Shown here: one piece after another, positions 16,041 through 24,318 of the stretch
Position numbering within the stretch: the first letter of the stretch is position 1
Layout: every line of letters begins with the position of its first letter
Assembly (NCBI GenBank): GCA_963734185.1
Contig: CAVTGA010000002.1
Location: 992,001-1,056,000, forward strand
Length of the DNA stretch: 64,000 nt
Source of the DNA: PALSA-894 sp963734185
GTDB lineage: Bacteria > Pseudomonadota > Alphaproteobacteria > Rhizobiales > Xanthobacteraceae
Direction: 5' to 3'
Translations under genes and position numbers: made by a program
Notes under the pieces: generated by a model
What the model was told of the DNA's origin: nothing
What the model saw: the letters and a program-made list of their open reading frames with translations, nothing else
Databases searched by the model: none

Positions 16041-16387
16041 CGCCGCCGCTCGCTGCGCGCCAGTGCCGTGATCGCCGCCGACACCGTCGCGGCATCGATC
16101 GGCCCACCGATGCGAAGCCGCGCGCCTGTGGCAAATTCAACCTCGATCACACCGGCTGGGAAAGCCGACGGCGCGACCCGCACGGCCGCAAAGCTCGGCG
16201 TCGCATCGCCCTGGCAAAGCTGCCGGCGCCATCGAAACAGCTGACTGACGTGGATCCCCGCGGCCCGCGCCACCTCAGATGCCACGGCGCCCGGCTCCAT
16301 CGATGCCGCGACGATCCGCTCCTTCTCGGCTCGTGGCCAGCGCCGCCGCCGCTGCACCGACGTCACGATCTCGATCTGCTTCGTCAT
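16037..16387 (-). CDS. tnpA: IS66 accessory protein TnpA (helix-turn-helix)
   Basis: A 116-residue helix-turn-helix protein of the IS3/IS66 Orf1 type: RRWPRAEKERIVAASMEPGA, then EVARAAGIHVSQLFRWRRQL. I chose the ATG at 16387, giving MTKQIEIVTSVQRRRRW, rather than the upstream in-frame ATG at 16426, because it matches the family N-terminus. The start codon lies inside a strong hairpin, listed separately. Confidence 0.92.
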   Translation of the reverse strand: MTKQIEIVTSVQRRRRWPRAEKERIVAASMEPGAVASEVARAAGIHVSQLFRWRRQLCQGDATPSFAAVRVAPSAFPAGVIEVEFATGARLRIGGPIDAATVSAAITALARSERRR

Positions 16388-16415
16388 AGGACTATCCCTA
16401 GGATTAGTCCTATGA
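16384..16415 (-). promoter_or_regulatory. Hairpin covering the tnpA start codon
   Basis: TCATAGGACTA at 16384-16394 and TAGTCCTATGA at 16405-16415 form a perfect 11-bp inverted repeat around a 10-nt loop. In the minus-strand mRNA the tnpA ATG (16387-16385) lies in the 3' arm and a purine-rich AGGGA lies in the loop. Transcripts reading in from outside could fold and hide the start, a device known in other insertion sequences for limiting impinging transcription; here it is inference. Confidence 0.5.
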
Positions 16416-16624
16416 CCTTCCGACACTCGTTCAGCGACGCAAGGCGGCCTCTATCGGAGGGTTACGGAAGACGTGGATGGCCGGGACAAGCCCGGCCATG
16501 ACGGAAAAGCGGGCAGTGCGCCCCGCCTAGCAAGCAGGAGCCTCACACCCCCATCCACTCCACCTCCCAGCGCAGCGGTGCGGCAGCGGGTCCTCTTCCC
16601 AGACGCACGCGAAGAACCCCCGGC

Positions 16625-16813
16625 TCAATCGGTCGCGCGGATCAACATGACGCCGGTGTTGCGGCGCAGCACAGCCGCCGCCTCGGGCACGACAACATGA
16701 ACGATCGCGGGATCAATTCCGCAGCCCCGAATTCCCCTTAGCGAGCTTTCGACAAAGTCCTTCATCCCCTCTGTTGCCATCAGGCATATGGTCCAATTCT
16801 CGGCTCGATTCAT
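16625..16813 (-). pseudogene. Fragment resembling a nucleotide-diphospho-sugar transferase N-terminus
   Basis: A frame from ATG 16813 reads MNRAENWTICLMATEGMKDF then VHVVVPEAAAVLRRNTGV and stops after 62 codons. The pattern of a beta strand, a helix and HV.VPE.A recalls the start of family A sugar-nucleotide transferases, but the body of the enzyme is missing, so it is at best a remnant. The surrounding stretch 16504-17063 shows no other supportable gene, only degenerate sequence. Confidence 0.3.
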
Positions 16814-17063
16814 GGGATGGACGCTGAATTTTGGGGAGAGCACTGCCGGCTGCACCCCGGCTGGGTTCCCTGTTGTGGGTATCACTACCGAGACCGGGAA
16901 TTCTAGTTGGAAATCAGGGATGCCGGTCGCTACAGCGCAAGGGCCCCCTGCGGTTTTTGACCAGGGGCCAGCTGCTCCGTGGGCCCCGAGTGCCGATCGG
17001 CGGAGCTGTTGTCTGAAGGTTGGGCCTCAGGGCGGCGTAATGCCAACCGATCGACTTCCGCCG

Positions 17064-17864
17064 CTACAACGTCACCGCGCTGATCCCTCCATCCACCAAT
17101 AGCTCCGTCGCCGTGATGTAGCGCGCCTCATCGGAGACCAGGAACAGCACCGCATTGGCGACGTCCCAGGCGTCGCCCATGCGCCCCATCGGGACCGCGG
17201 CGTGGCGCTTGGCGATCAGCGCCGCCGCGTCGTTGCCGGAGATCTGCGCGGCGAGCCGATGCTCGACCAGCGGCGTGTGCATCAGGCCGGGCAGCACCGT
17301 ATTGGCGCGAATGCCCTGCTTGGCGTACTTGATGGCGATCGCCCGGGTGAACTGGATGATGCCGCCCTTGGTGGCGGCGTAGCCCACATGGGTGCGGCCG
17401 GGGTGCTCGCGGATGCCGGCGACCGAGCCGAGATTGACGATCGCGCCCTTGCTCTGCCGTTCCATCACGGGAAGCACGTATTTGCAGCCGAGGAACACGG
17501 TCTTCAGGTTGTGGTCGATCTGCGCATCGAACGTCTCCTCGGTCATCTCGACCGGCCCGCCGGGCGCCGAGCCGCCGACATTGTTGACCAGGATGTCGAT
17601 GCGCCCGAAGCGCGCCAGGCAGTCGTCGACCGCGGCCTGCACGTCGGCGGCGGACGTCATGTTGGCAACGCGCATGGCGCAGCTTCCGCCTTCCTTCTCG
17701 ATCAGCGCGCGCGTCTCCTGCAGCGGCGCGTCATTGAGATCGGTGCCGAACACGGTCGCGCCCTGGCGCGCCAGCAGCACTGCGGTCGCGCGCCCGTTGC
17801 CCCAGCCCGGCCCGACCGAGCCCGCGCCGGCCACGAACGCCACCCGCCCCTTCAAGTCGTGCAT
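17064..17864 (-). CDS. Short-chain dehydrogenase/reductase (SDR)
   Basis: A 266-residue classical SDR. The cofactor loop is the variant AGAGSVGPGWGNGRATA near the N-terminus, with NNVGG in the NAG position. The catalytic Ser is in NLGSVAGI and the YxxxK motif is in VGYAATKGG. The C-terminus ends with ARYITATELLVDGGI. The start at 17864 (MHDLKGRVAFVAG) is preferred to the longer frame. It is an NAD(P)-dependent oxidoreductase of unknown substrate, next to catabolic genes and divergent from a DUF2939 gene. Confidence 0.88.
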   Translation of the reverse strand: MHDLKGRVAFVAGAGSVGPGWGNGRATAVLLARQGATVFGTDLNDAPLQETRALIEKEGGSCAMRVANMTSAADVQAAVDDCLARFGRIDILVNNVGGSAPGGPVEMTEETFDAQIDHNLKTVFLGCKYVLPVMERQSKGAIVNLGSVAGIREHPGRTHVGYAATKGGIIQFTRAIAIKYAKQGIRANTVLPGLMHTPLVEHRLAAQISGNDAAALIAKRHAAVPMGRMGDAWDVANAVLFLVSDEARYITATELLVDGGISAVTL

Positions 17865-17941
17865 CGCATGAGTTCCCCATTTTGCCCCGTTATCGTAACA
17901 AGCGGCCCAACAATGCCGCAATCGGCGTCGCATGTCGGCGC

Positions 17942-18526
17942 ATGCGCAAGGTCGCCGCCGCCATTGCGGTCATTCTGGTGCTGGTCGCCGGCTACTCGGT
18001 GTGGCCGTTCGCGAGCCTCTATGGGCTCGCGCGTGCGGTCGAAGCGCGCGACGCCGGCGCGGTCGGAGCGCGCGTCGATTTCCCGGCGCTGCGCACGTCA
18101 CTGATCCGGCAGATCACGCTCACCTATCTGCGGCTGCACGGCAAGCCGCTCAGGGTGCTCGCCGAGGACATCGCGATCGCGATGGCGGTCTCGGTCGCCG
18201 ATCCGCTGGTGGAAAAGCTGCTTACGCCGGAGAACCTGGTGGCGCTGCTCGCGCGCGGCTGGCCGCGCGAGGGCGCGGGCGCGCCGCCGGGCGACATCTC
18301 CGGGCTGACGCTGCCGCCGCTCGGCGGGGTCTTCCGCCTCTACGCCAACACCGAGTACGGCACCGGCTGGGCGCGCATCGCGCTTCCCGTCGACCGGCCG
18401 TCGCAGAAGCAGCTCCGCCTGCACCTGCGGCTTTCCGGCGCCACATGGGTCTTGAGCGGCGTCGACCTTCCTGTTGAACTGCAGGAGCGGCTGGCGCAGG
18501 AACTGATCCGGCTCGAGAAACGCTGA
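17942..18526 (+). CDS. DUF2939 domain protein
   Basis: A 194-residue protein beginning MRKVAAAIAVILVLVAGYSV, an uncleaved anchor or signal helix, followed by the DUF2939 pattern SLYGLARAVEARDAGAVGARVDFPALR...LIRQITLTYL. The C-terminal part ends with VDLPVELQERLAQELIRLEK. DUF2939 proteins are periplasmic or membrane-tethered and uncharacterised. An in-frame start at 17882 would add 20 residues without hydrophobic character, so 17942 is preferred. Confidence 0.8.
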   Translation: MRKVAAAIAVILVLVAGYSVWPFASLYGLARAVEARDAGAVGARVDFPALRTSLIRQITLTYLRLHGKPLRVLAEDIAIAMAVSVADPLVEKLLTPENLVALLARGWPREGAGAPPGDISGLTLPPLGGVFRLYANTEYGTGWARIALPVDRPSQKQLRLHLRLSGATWVLSGVDLPVELQERLAQELIRLEKR

Positions 18527-18530
18527 ACCC

Positions 18531-18653
18531 CATCCCTCCCCCGAAGGGGGAAAGGTGGCGAGCGAAAGCGAGCCAGATGAGATTCGAGCTGATCGCGACA
18601 GCCCCACCCCGGGCGCCGCTTCGCGGCGTTCACCTCCCCTTCGGAGGAGGGAC
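18531..18653. repeat. Palindromic intergenic repeat
   Basis: CCTCCCCCGAAGGGGGAAAG near the left end pairs with CCTCCCCTTCGGAGGAGGGA at the right end around an internal GC-rich spacer. It fills the gap between the DUF2939 gene and the binding-protein gene. This CCTCCCC-type repeat recurs in part at 29469-29780 and 31290-31335. Confidence 0.65.
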
Positions 18654-18674
18654 AAGAAAAAGAGAGGGCCCCTC

Positions 18675-19676
18675 ATGTTGAAGAAGCTTGGCGCCGCGGC
18701 GCTCATGTTCATCGGTGCGATTGCGGCGCCGCGCGCGGAAATCGGCGACATAGCCGTCGCGCAGCAGTTCGGCGTGAGCTTCCTGCCGCTGATGATCATG
18801 GAGCGTGACGGGCTTATCGAGTCGCATGCCCGCAATGCCGGCATCGACAAGCTCAAGGTCAACTGGACGCGCTTTTCCGGCCCGAGCGCGATCAACGACG
18901 GGCTGATCTCCGGCCAGGTCCATTTCGCGGCGATCGGCGCGCCCTCGATGATCACGCTGTGGTCGAAGACCAAGGGCAATATCGGCGTGCGCGGCGTCTC
19001 GGCGATGACCACCTATCCGCTCTATCTGGTCACGCGCAATCCGGACGTGAAGACGCTGAAAGACCTCAGCGCCAAGGACAAGATCGCCGTTCCCTCGGTC
19101 AAGATCTCGACCCAGGCGATCATGCTGCAGATGGCGGCGCAGGATATCTTCGGCGACGGCAATCACGGCAAGTTCGACGATTTCACCATCTCGCTGTCGC
19201 ATCCCGATGCCGTGCTGGCGCTGATGAACAACACCGCCGGCGTCAACGCGCATTTCGGCACCTCGCCGTTCTACGAGGCGGAGATCAAGATCCCCGGCGT
19301 GCGGCTGCTCACCACCAACTACGAGATCCTCGGCGGCCGCGCGACTGCGGTGGTGATCGCGGCGCCGGGGCGCTTCCGCGACGCCAACCCGAAGGTCTAC
19401 GGCGCCTTCCTCGCCGGACTGAAACAGGCGATCGAGATCATCAACAAGGACAAGCGTGCCGCCGCGCAGGCGTATCTTGCGCTCGCCAAAGATACCAAGA
19501 ATACGGTCGACGACATTTTCGCGATCATCAACGACAAGGACTACGCCTACACGCTTTCCCCCGAGAAGGTGTTCAAGACCGCCGGGTTCATGGCCAAGAT
19601 CGGCTCGGTGAAGGACAAGCCGGAGAGCTGGAAGGACCTGTTCTTTCCCGAAATCCACGCCCTGCCCGGGGATTGA
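18675..19676 (+). CDS. ABC transporter substrate-binding protein, NitT/TauT type
   Basis: A 333-residue periplasmic binding protein starting at ATG 18675 with a signal peptide (MLKKLGAAALMFIGAIAAPR). The mature part has the SsuA/THI5-like pattern: VAQQFGVSFLPLMIMERDGLIESHA, INDGLISGQVHFAAIGAPS, LKDLSAKDKIAVPSV, AVLALMNNTAGVNAHFGTSP. Such proteins deliver sulfonates, nitrate or aromatic acids to an ABC importer. No permease or ATPase gene lies nearby, so it must use one encoded elsewhere. The following aromatic-type genes suggest an organic acid substrate, but that is inference. Confidence 0.85.
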   Translation: MLKKLGAAALMFIGAIAAPRAEIGDIAVAQQFGVSFLPLMIMERDGLIESHARNAGIDKLKVNWTRFSGPSAINDGLISGQVHFAAIGAPSMITLWSKTKGNIGVRGVSAMTTYPLYLVTRNPDVKTLKDLSAKDKIAVPSVKISTQAIMLQMAAQDIFGDGNHGKFDDFTISLSHPDAVLALMNNTAGVNAHFGTSPFYEAEIKIPGVRLLTTNYEILGGRATAVVIAAPGRFRDANPKVYGAFLAGLKQAIEIINKDKRAAAQAYLALAKDTKNTVDDIFAIINDKDYAYTLSPEKVFKTAGFMAKIGSVKDKPESWKDLFFPEIHALPGD

Positions 19677-19679
19677 GGC

Positions 19680-21005
19680 TTGCCCCGCACGGTGCGCATC
19701 GGCTGCGGCGCCGGCTTCCAGGGCGACCGGCTGGAGCCGGCGCTGGTGCTGGCCGAGCAAGGTTCGCTCGACTACCTCATGCTGGAGTGCCTGGGCGAGC
19801 GCACGGTGGCGCTGGCGCAGCTCAGGCGCCTGCACGATCCGGACGGCGGCTACGACCCGCTGCTCGAGCGGCGCATGGCAGGCCTGCTGCCTCTGATCAA
19901 GCGCAACGGCGCGCGCGTCGTCACCAACATGGGCGCCGCCAACCCGCTGGCCGGCGCGGAGAAGATCGTCGCCCTCGCGCGGGCGCTCGGTCTCAAGGTG
20001 CGGGTCGCGGCGCTGACCGGCGACGACGTGCTGAGCCTGCTCGATCCCGACGAGCCGGTGCTGGAGACCGGCGAGCCGCTCGCGAGCGTCGGGCCGCTGT
20101 TCTCGGCCAACGCGTATCTCGGCGCCGAAGCGATGCTGCCGGCGCTCGACAGCGGCGCCGACATCGTCATCACCGGCCGCGTCGCCGACCCTTCCCTCGC
20201 GGTCGCGCCGCTGGCCTATCACTTCGGCTGGAAACTCGACGACATGCAGCGCATGGCGGACGGAACGCTCGTCGGTCATTTGCTCGAATGCGCCGGCCAG
20301 CTCAGCGGCGGTTACTACGCCGATCCGGGCAGGAAGGACGTCCCCGGAATGGCGACCCTCGGTTTTCCGTTCGCCGACGTGGACGCCGCGGGCAACGCGC
20401 GGCTCTCCAAGGTCGTCGGTACCGGCGGCATGATCAGCCGCGCGACCGCGACCGAGCAATTGCTCTACGAAGTCACAGATCCGACCGCGTATCTCACGCC
20501 CGACGTGAGCGCGGATTTCTCCCGGGTGGAAATCCGAGAGACCGCCCCCGACACCATCGCGGTGACGGGCGCGCGCGGCAAGCCACGGCCGGATGGGCTC
20601 AAGGTGAGCGTTGGCTATCACGCCGGCTACCTCGGCGAAGGCGAGATCGGCTATGCGGGGGAAAACTCGGCCGCCCGCGCGCGGCTTGCGGGAGAGATCG
20701 TGGCTGAGCGCCTGCGCGGGCAATTCCAGGAGCTGCGTGTCGACGTCATCGGGCTGACGGCACTGCACTCGCGCCCGATGTCGGGCGACGGCCATCGGTC
20801 CTACGAGGCGCGCCTGCGCGTCGCCGGCCGTTCGGCCGAGAGGGAAATCGCGCAGCGCGTCGGCGAAGAGGTCGAGGCGCTCTACACCAACGGTCCGGCG
20901 GGCGGCGGCGGGGCGCGCAAGCAGACGAGCGAGCAGATCGGCATCGTGTCGTGCCTGATCGCGCGCGAGCGGGTGAAGACGCAGGTGACGGTGCTGGAGA
21001 CGTGA
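19680..21005 (+). CDS. AtuA family protein (DUF1446)
   Basis: A 441-residue acyclic terpene utilisation AtuA family protein. It has IGCGAGFQGDRLEPALVLAE at the N-terminus, ARVVTNMGAANPLAGAEKIV and DIVITGRVADPSLAVAPLAYHF. It starts with TTG at 19680, 4 nt after the previous stop. AtuA-type proteins occur with acyl-CoA catabolic gene sets; the biochemical activity is not established. It is followed by its small AtuA-associated partner with a 1-nt overlap (TGATG), so they surely form a complex or fused function. Confidence 0.88.
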   Translation: MPRTVRIGCGAGFQGDRLEPALVLAEQGSLDYLMLECLGERTVALAQLRRLHDPDGGYDPLLERRMAGLLPLIKRNGARVVTNMGAANPLAGAEKIVALARALGLKVRVAALTGDDVLSLLDPDEPVLETGEPLASVGPLFSANAYLGAEAMLPALDSGADIVITGRVADPSLAVAPLAYHFGWKLDDMQRMADGTLVGHLLECAGQLSGGYYADPGRKDVPGMATLGFPFADVDAAGNARLSKVVGTGGMISRATATEQLLYEVTDPTAYLTPDVSADFSRVEIRETAPDTIAVTGARGKPRPDGLKVSVGYHAGYLGEGEIGYAGENSAARARLAGEIVAERLRGQFQELRVDVIGLTALHSRPMSGDGHRSYEARLRVAGRSAEREIAQRVGEEVEALYTNGPAGGGGARKQTSEQIGIVSCLIARERVKTQVTVLET

Positions 21006-21322
21006 TGAAACGCAAGCTCTACGAGCTCGCCCACGCCCGCGCCGGCGACAAGGGCAACACCACGATCATGTCGCTGATCGCCTACCGTACGCAGGACTAC
21101 GCGTTGTTGCGCGATCGCGTCACGCCGCAAGCCGTGAAGGCGCACTTCGCCGGCATCATCAAGGGCGAGGTGGTGCGCCACGAACTGCCGCAGCTCGGCG
21201 CGCTGCAGTTCGTCGGCACCGACGCGCTCGGCGGCGGGGTGACGACCTCGCTCGCGCTCGACGCGCACGGCAAGAGCCTGAGCTCGGCGCTGCTCGAACT
21301 CGAGATCGAGACCGGAGAGTAG
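21005..21322 (+). CDS. AtuA-associated small protein
   Basis: A 105-residue protein (MKRKLYELAHARAGDKGNTT at the start, ending LLELEIETGE) that matches the ferredoxin-fold domain often fused to the C-terminus of AtuA. Here it is a separate gene whose ATG overlaps the upstream TGA by one base. HARAGDKGNTTIMSLIAY is the family core. A likely partner subunit of the AtuA protein. Confidence 0.85.
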   Translation: MKRKLYELAHARAGDKGNTTIMSLIAYRTQDYALLRDRVTPQAVKAHFAGIIKGEVVRHELPQLGALQFVGTDALGGGVTTSLALDAHGKSLSSALLELEIETGE

Positions 21323-21325
21323 GAC

Positions 21326-22300
21326 ATGCAAGGAAAGGTCGCGCTCGAAGAGCATTTTGCGACGCCGGCCACGCTCGGCGACTCGCAGGTGTTCGGCGCC
21401 CATGTGTGGCCCGAGCTGAGCCACCGGCTCACCGACTTCCAGGACAAGCGGCTGCGGCTGATGGACGAGGCCGGCATCGAGATCATGATCGCATCGCTCA
21501 ATGCGCCGGCCGTGCAGGCGATCCCGGACGTGACGCGCGCGATTGCGGTGGCGCGCGAGGCCAACGACATGCTCGCGGCCGAGATCGCCCGGCGTCCGGA
21601 CCGCTTCGCCGGCGCCGCGGCGCTCGCCATGCAGGATCCGGACGAAGCCGCGCGGGAGCTCGAACGCTGCGTAAAGGACCTCGGCTTCGTCGGCGCGCTG
21701 GTCAACGGGTTCTCGCAAGCGGGCGACGCCAACACCTGGCTCTACTACGACTTGCCGCAATACCGGCCGTTCTGGGCGACGGTGGAGCGCCTCGACGTTC
21801 CGTTCTACCTCCACCCGCGCAACCCGCTCCCCGCGATGGCGCCGCATTACGAAGGACATCCGTGGCTGCTCGGGCCGAACTGGGCGTTCGCGGCCGAGAC
21901 CGCCGTGCATGCGTTGCGCCTGATCGGCTCGGGCCTGTTCGACGCGCACCCGCGCCTCACCGTCATCCTCGGCCATCTCGGCGAGGGCATCCCGTTCAAC
22001 CTCTGGCGCATCGACCACCGCAACGACTGGATGAAGGCGCCGCATAAATATGCCGCCAGGAAGCCGGTCGCCGACTATTTCCGGTCCAACTTCGCGCTCA
22101 CCACCTCGGGCAACTTCAATACGCCGACCTTGATCAACGCGATCGCCGAGATCGGCGTCGACCGCGTGCTGTTCTCGGCCGACTATCCGTTCGAGGATAT
22201 GAGCGACGCGTCCGAATGGTTCGACGCCGCGCCGCTCGATGCGGCCGACCGCATGAAGATCGGGCGGACCAATGCGATGAAGCTGTTCAAGTTGAAGTAG
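21326..22300 (+). CDS. Gamma-resorcylate decarboxylase-like amidohydrolase
   Basis: A 324-residue amidohydrolase of the ACMSD branch, closest in pattern to 2,6-dihydroxybenzoate (gamma-resorcylate) decarboxylases, which remove CO2 reversibly from hydroxybenzoates. Start MQGKVALEEHFATPATLGDS gives metal ligands Glu8 and His10 (ExH rather than the HxH of true ACMSD). His163 in FYLHPRNP, His217 in LGHLGEG and Asp286 in FSADYPFED complete the site. It lies 3 nt after the AtuA partner and two genes before a 3-hydroxyanthranilate dioxygenase, so aromatic degradation is the likely context. Confidence 0.88.
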   Translation: MQGKVALEEHFATPATLGDSQVFGAHVWPELSHRLTDFQDKRLRLMDEAGIEIMIASLNAPAVQAIPDVTRAIAVAREANDMLAAEIARRPDRFAGAAALAMQDPDEAARELERCVKDLGFVGALVNGFSQAGDANTWLYYDLPQYRPFWATVERLDVPFYLHPRNPLPAMAPHYEGHPWLLGPNWAFAAETAVHALRLIGSGLFDAHPRLTVILGHLGEGIPFNLWRIDHRNDWMKAPHKYAARKPVADYFRSNFALTTSGNFNTPTLINAIAEIGVDRVLFSADYPFEDMSDASEWFDAAPLDAADRMKIGRTNAMKLFKLK

Positions 22301-22317
22301 GGCGTGCAAAGGCCATA

Positions 22318-22371
22318 GCCGATGCTTCGCATCGGCGTCCTTAGCACTAAGGACGGCGGCCGAAGGCCGCC
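22318..22371. repeat. Three contiguous perfect hairpins
   Basis: Three stem-loops lie end to end with no spacing: GCCGATGC-TTC-GCATCGGC (22318-22336), GTCCTTAG-CA-CTAAGGAC (22337-22354), and GGCGGCC-GAA-GGCCGCC (22355-22371). They lie 17 nt after the decarboxylase stop, in the 233-nt gap before the DapA-family gene. They may act as a transcript 3' end or processing signal, or be a repeat mosaic. Confidence 0.75.
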
Positions 22372-22533
22372 TATGCGTGGTCGCGCAACAAACACGAAAT
22401 GCGATGGCGCCGTGCCCGCGTGAGCGCGGCGCAGGCGGAAAGGCGGCGGGCACGGAGCCTCCGCGTTCCGCGTCTGTTGCACCGGTCGAGCTGCGCCTTT
22501 GCCCGTCCTACGCACTCCGGCTATAACCAGCCC

Positions 22534-23525
22534 ATGAAGTACCGCAAATGCGACGCCAAGGACTATGCCCGCGCCCACTTGAAGGGCATCTGGGCGGCGG
22601 CGCTGACGCCGTTTGCGCCGGACCTCGCGCTCGACGAAGCCGGCTTGCGCCGCAACCTGCGCCATTGGGCCGACGATCTCGCGATCGACGGCGTGTTCGT
22701 CGCCGGCAAGCAGGGCGAGTTCTTCTCGATGAGCGTGGCGGAGCGCAAACGCTGTTTCGAGATCGCGGTCGAGGAAGCGCAGCGGCCGGGCAAGGTGCCC
22801 TTCGGCACCATCCTGTCATGCTCGGACCAGAGCATCGACGTGGTGATCGACCTCGCGCGGCACGCGCAGGCGATCGGCGCCGGCTCCATCGTGGTGCATG
22901 CACCGGTGCTGCATTTCCTGCATGCGCAGGACGAGACGCTGTACCGCTACTATGAGACGATCGCCGCTGAGGTCGACATCGCCATCGCGCTGTGGAGCCA
23001 CCCGGACTGGGCTACCTGATGAGCCCGGAGCTCGTCGCGCGCATCGCCGACATCCCGAACGTGGTCGCCATCAAATACAGCGTGCCGCGCGACATGTATG
23101 CGCGGCTCACACGGCTTGCCGGCGACCGCATCCTGGTCAGCACCGCGTCGGAAGAGGAATGGCTCGACAACATCTTGGAGCTCGGCTGGCAGCTCTATCT
23201 GTGCTCGACGCCGCCCTATCTGCTGCAGACCAAGGCCGACCGGCGCATGCGCGAATACACCGACCTGGCGTTGCGCGGCGAGCATGCGCGCGCCCGCGCG
23301 GTGCGCGACAGCCTCAACCCGGTGCGCCAGGCGATCAAACGCACGCGTCCGGCCGAGAAGCCGCAGGCGCATTCGAAGTACTGGCAGGATCTGCTCGGGC
23401 AGACCGGCGGGCCGGTGCGCAAGCCGATGCTGGCGCTGAGCGAAGCCGAGAAAGAGGCGACGCGGCAGGCGTTCGCGGCTTGCGGATTGAAAGTCGACGG
23501 CGCCGTCACGTCGACGGCGGCTTAG
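22534..23525 (+). pseudogene. DapA-family (dihydrodipicolinate synthase-like) gene, frameshifted
   Basis: ATG at 22534 codes MKYRKCDAKDYARAHLKGIW and a normal DapA-type barrel (GVFVAGKQGEFFSMSVAERK) up to IALWSHPDW, then stops at 23019. A second frame gives GYLMSPELVARIADIPNVVA, including the catalytic Lys in AIKYSV, to 23525. Adding one base near 23008 restores WSHPDSGYLMSPELV and a 330-residue protein. DapA-family lyases use a Schiff-base Lys to act on pyruvate-type substrates. It may be a real pseudogene or a sequence error. Confidence 0.8.
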
Positions 23526-23532
23526 TTTTTTT

Positions 23533-23617
23533 CGTCATGCCCGGCCTTGTGCCGGGCATCCACGTCTTCTCATGCGGCAAGCAAGACGTGGATGGCCGGG
23601 GCAAGCCCGGCCATGAC
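23533..23617. repeat. Palindromic repeat family C
   Basis: CGTCATGCCCGGCCTTGTGC and the reverse complement at the right end (CAAGCCCGGCCATGACG) bracket an inner ATCCACGTC/GACGTGGAT pair. It lies right after the DapA-family stop and before the dioxygenase gene. Same family as the copy split by IS66. Confidence 0.85.
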
Positions 23618-23640
23618 GGAGGACAGATAGGAGACTGGGG

Positions 23641-24192
23641 ATGCTGGATCGACCGCGCCTGCAGGCCTTCAACTTCCAGAACTGGATCAAGGAGCACCAG
23701 CACCTGCTCAAGCCGCCGGTGGGAAACCAGAAGGTGTTCGAGAACACCGACATGACCGTGATGGTGGTCGGCGGCCCGAACCAGCGCACCGACTATCACG
23801 ACGACCCGGTGGAGGAGTTCTTCTACCAGCTCAAGGGCGACATGGTGCTGAAGGTGGTCGACAACGGGCGCTTCTACGACGTGCCGATCCGCGAGGGCGA
23901 AGTGTTCATGCTGCCGCCGCATGTGCGCCACTGCCCGCAACGGCCGCAGGAAGGCTCGGTCGGCCTGGTGATCGAGCCGAAGCGTAGCGACGACGAAGTG
24001 GATGCATTCGAGTGGTACTGCTTCGAGTGCCAGGCGCTGGTGCACCGCGTCGAGCTGAAGGTCGCGAGCCTGGTGCAGGACCTGCCGCCGATCTACCAGG
24101 CGTTCTACCAGGACGAGCAGGCGCGCACCTGCAAAAATTGCGGCGCGATCCATCCGGGCAAGAAGCCGCCAACGGGTTGGGTGAAGATTTAG
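23641..24192 (+). CDS. nbaC: 3-hydroxyanthranilate 3,4-dioxygenase
   Basis: A 183-residue cupin dioxygenase that opens 3-hydroxyanthranilate to 2-amino-3-carboxymuconate semialdehyde. Iron ligands His53, Glu59 and His97 fit the family, with the Arg in GGPNQRTDYH nearby. The C-terminal rubredoxin-like iron site CFEC...CKNCG (Cys127, 130, 164, 167) is the bacterial form. The gene name follows Pseudomonas nbaC (also haaO/kynurenine pathway). It follows the decarboxylase and DapA-family genes. No true ACMSD (HxH type) is seen here. Confidence 0.93.
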   Translation: MLDRPRLQAFNFQNWIKEHQHLLKPPVGNQKVFENTDMTVMVVGGPNQRTDYHDDPVEEFFYQLKGDMVLKVVDNGRFYDVPIREGEVFMLPPHVRHCPQRPQEGSVGLVIEPKRSDDEVDAFEWYCFECQALVHRVELKVASLVQDLPPIYQAFYQDEQARTCKNCGAIHPGKKPPTGWVKI

Positions 24193-24199
24193 CGTCTCG

Positions 24200-24315
24200 A
24201 CCCTCATGGTGAGGAGCCGTGCGCAGCACGGCGTCTCGAACCATGGCCAAGGGCGCCGAAGCCTGCTGCCATCCTTCGAGACGCGCGGCCTTCCGGCCGC
24301 GCCCTCAGGATGAGG
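24200..24315. repeat. Palindromic intergenic repeat (CCTCATGGTGAGGAG type)
   Basis: CCCTCATGGTGAGGAGCCGT at the left and CCCTCAGGATGAGGAC at the right flank ATGGTGAG- and TTCGAGACG-type inverted segments (GTCTCGAACCATGG and CATCCTTCGAGAC). It fills the convergent gap between the dioxygenase gene and the enolase-superfamily gene. Typical of intergenic repeats in Bradyrhizobium relatives. Confidence 0.65.
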
Positions 24316-24318
24316 ACC

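Larger units (their letters stand above)
13990..16465 (-). mobile_element. Complete IS66-family insertion sequence
   Basis: A 2476-bp element. The left end GTATCCGTCCGGTGAAGGCCGC (split here as GTATCCGTCCGGTGAAGGCC plus GC) and the reverse complement of the right end GTAACCCTCCGATAGAGGCC plus GC match at 17 of 22 positions, and the GTA tips are typical of IS66. Both flanks carry the 8-bp direct repeat GGAAGACG (13982-13989 and 16466-16473), the normal IS66 target duplication. It encodes tnpA, tnpB and tnpC in order on the minus strand, all intact, so it may be active. Confidence 0.95.
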
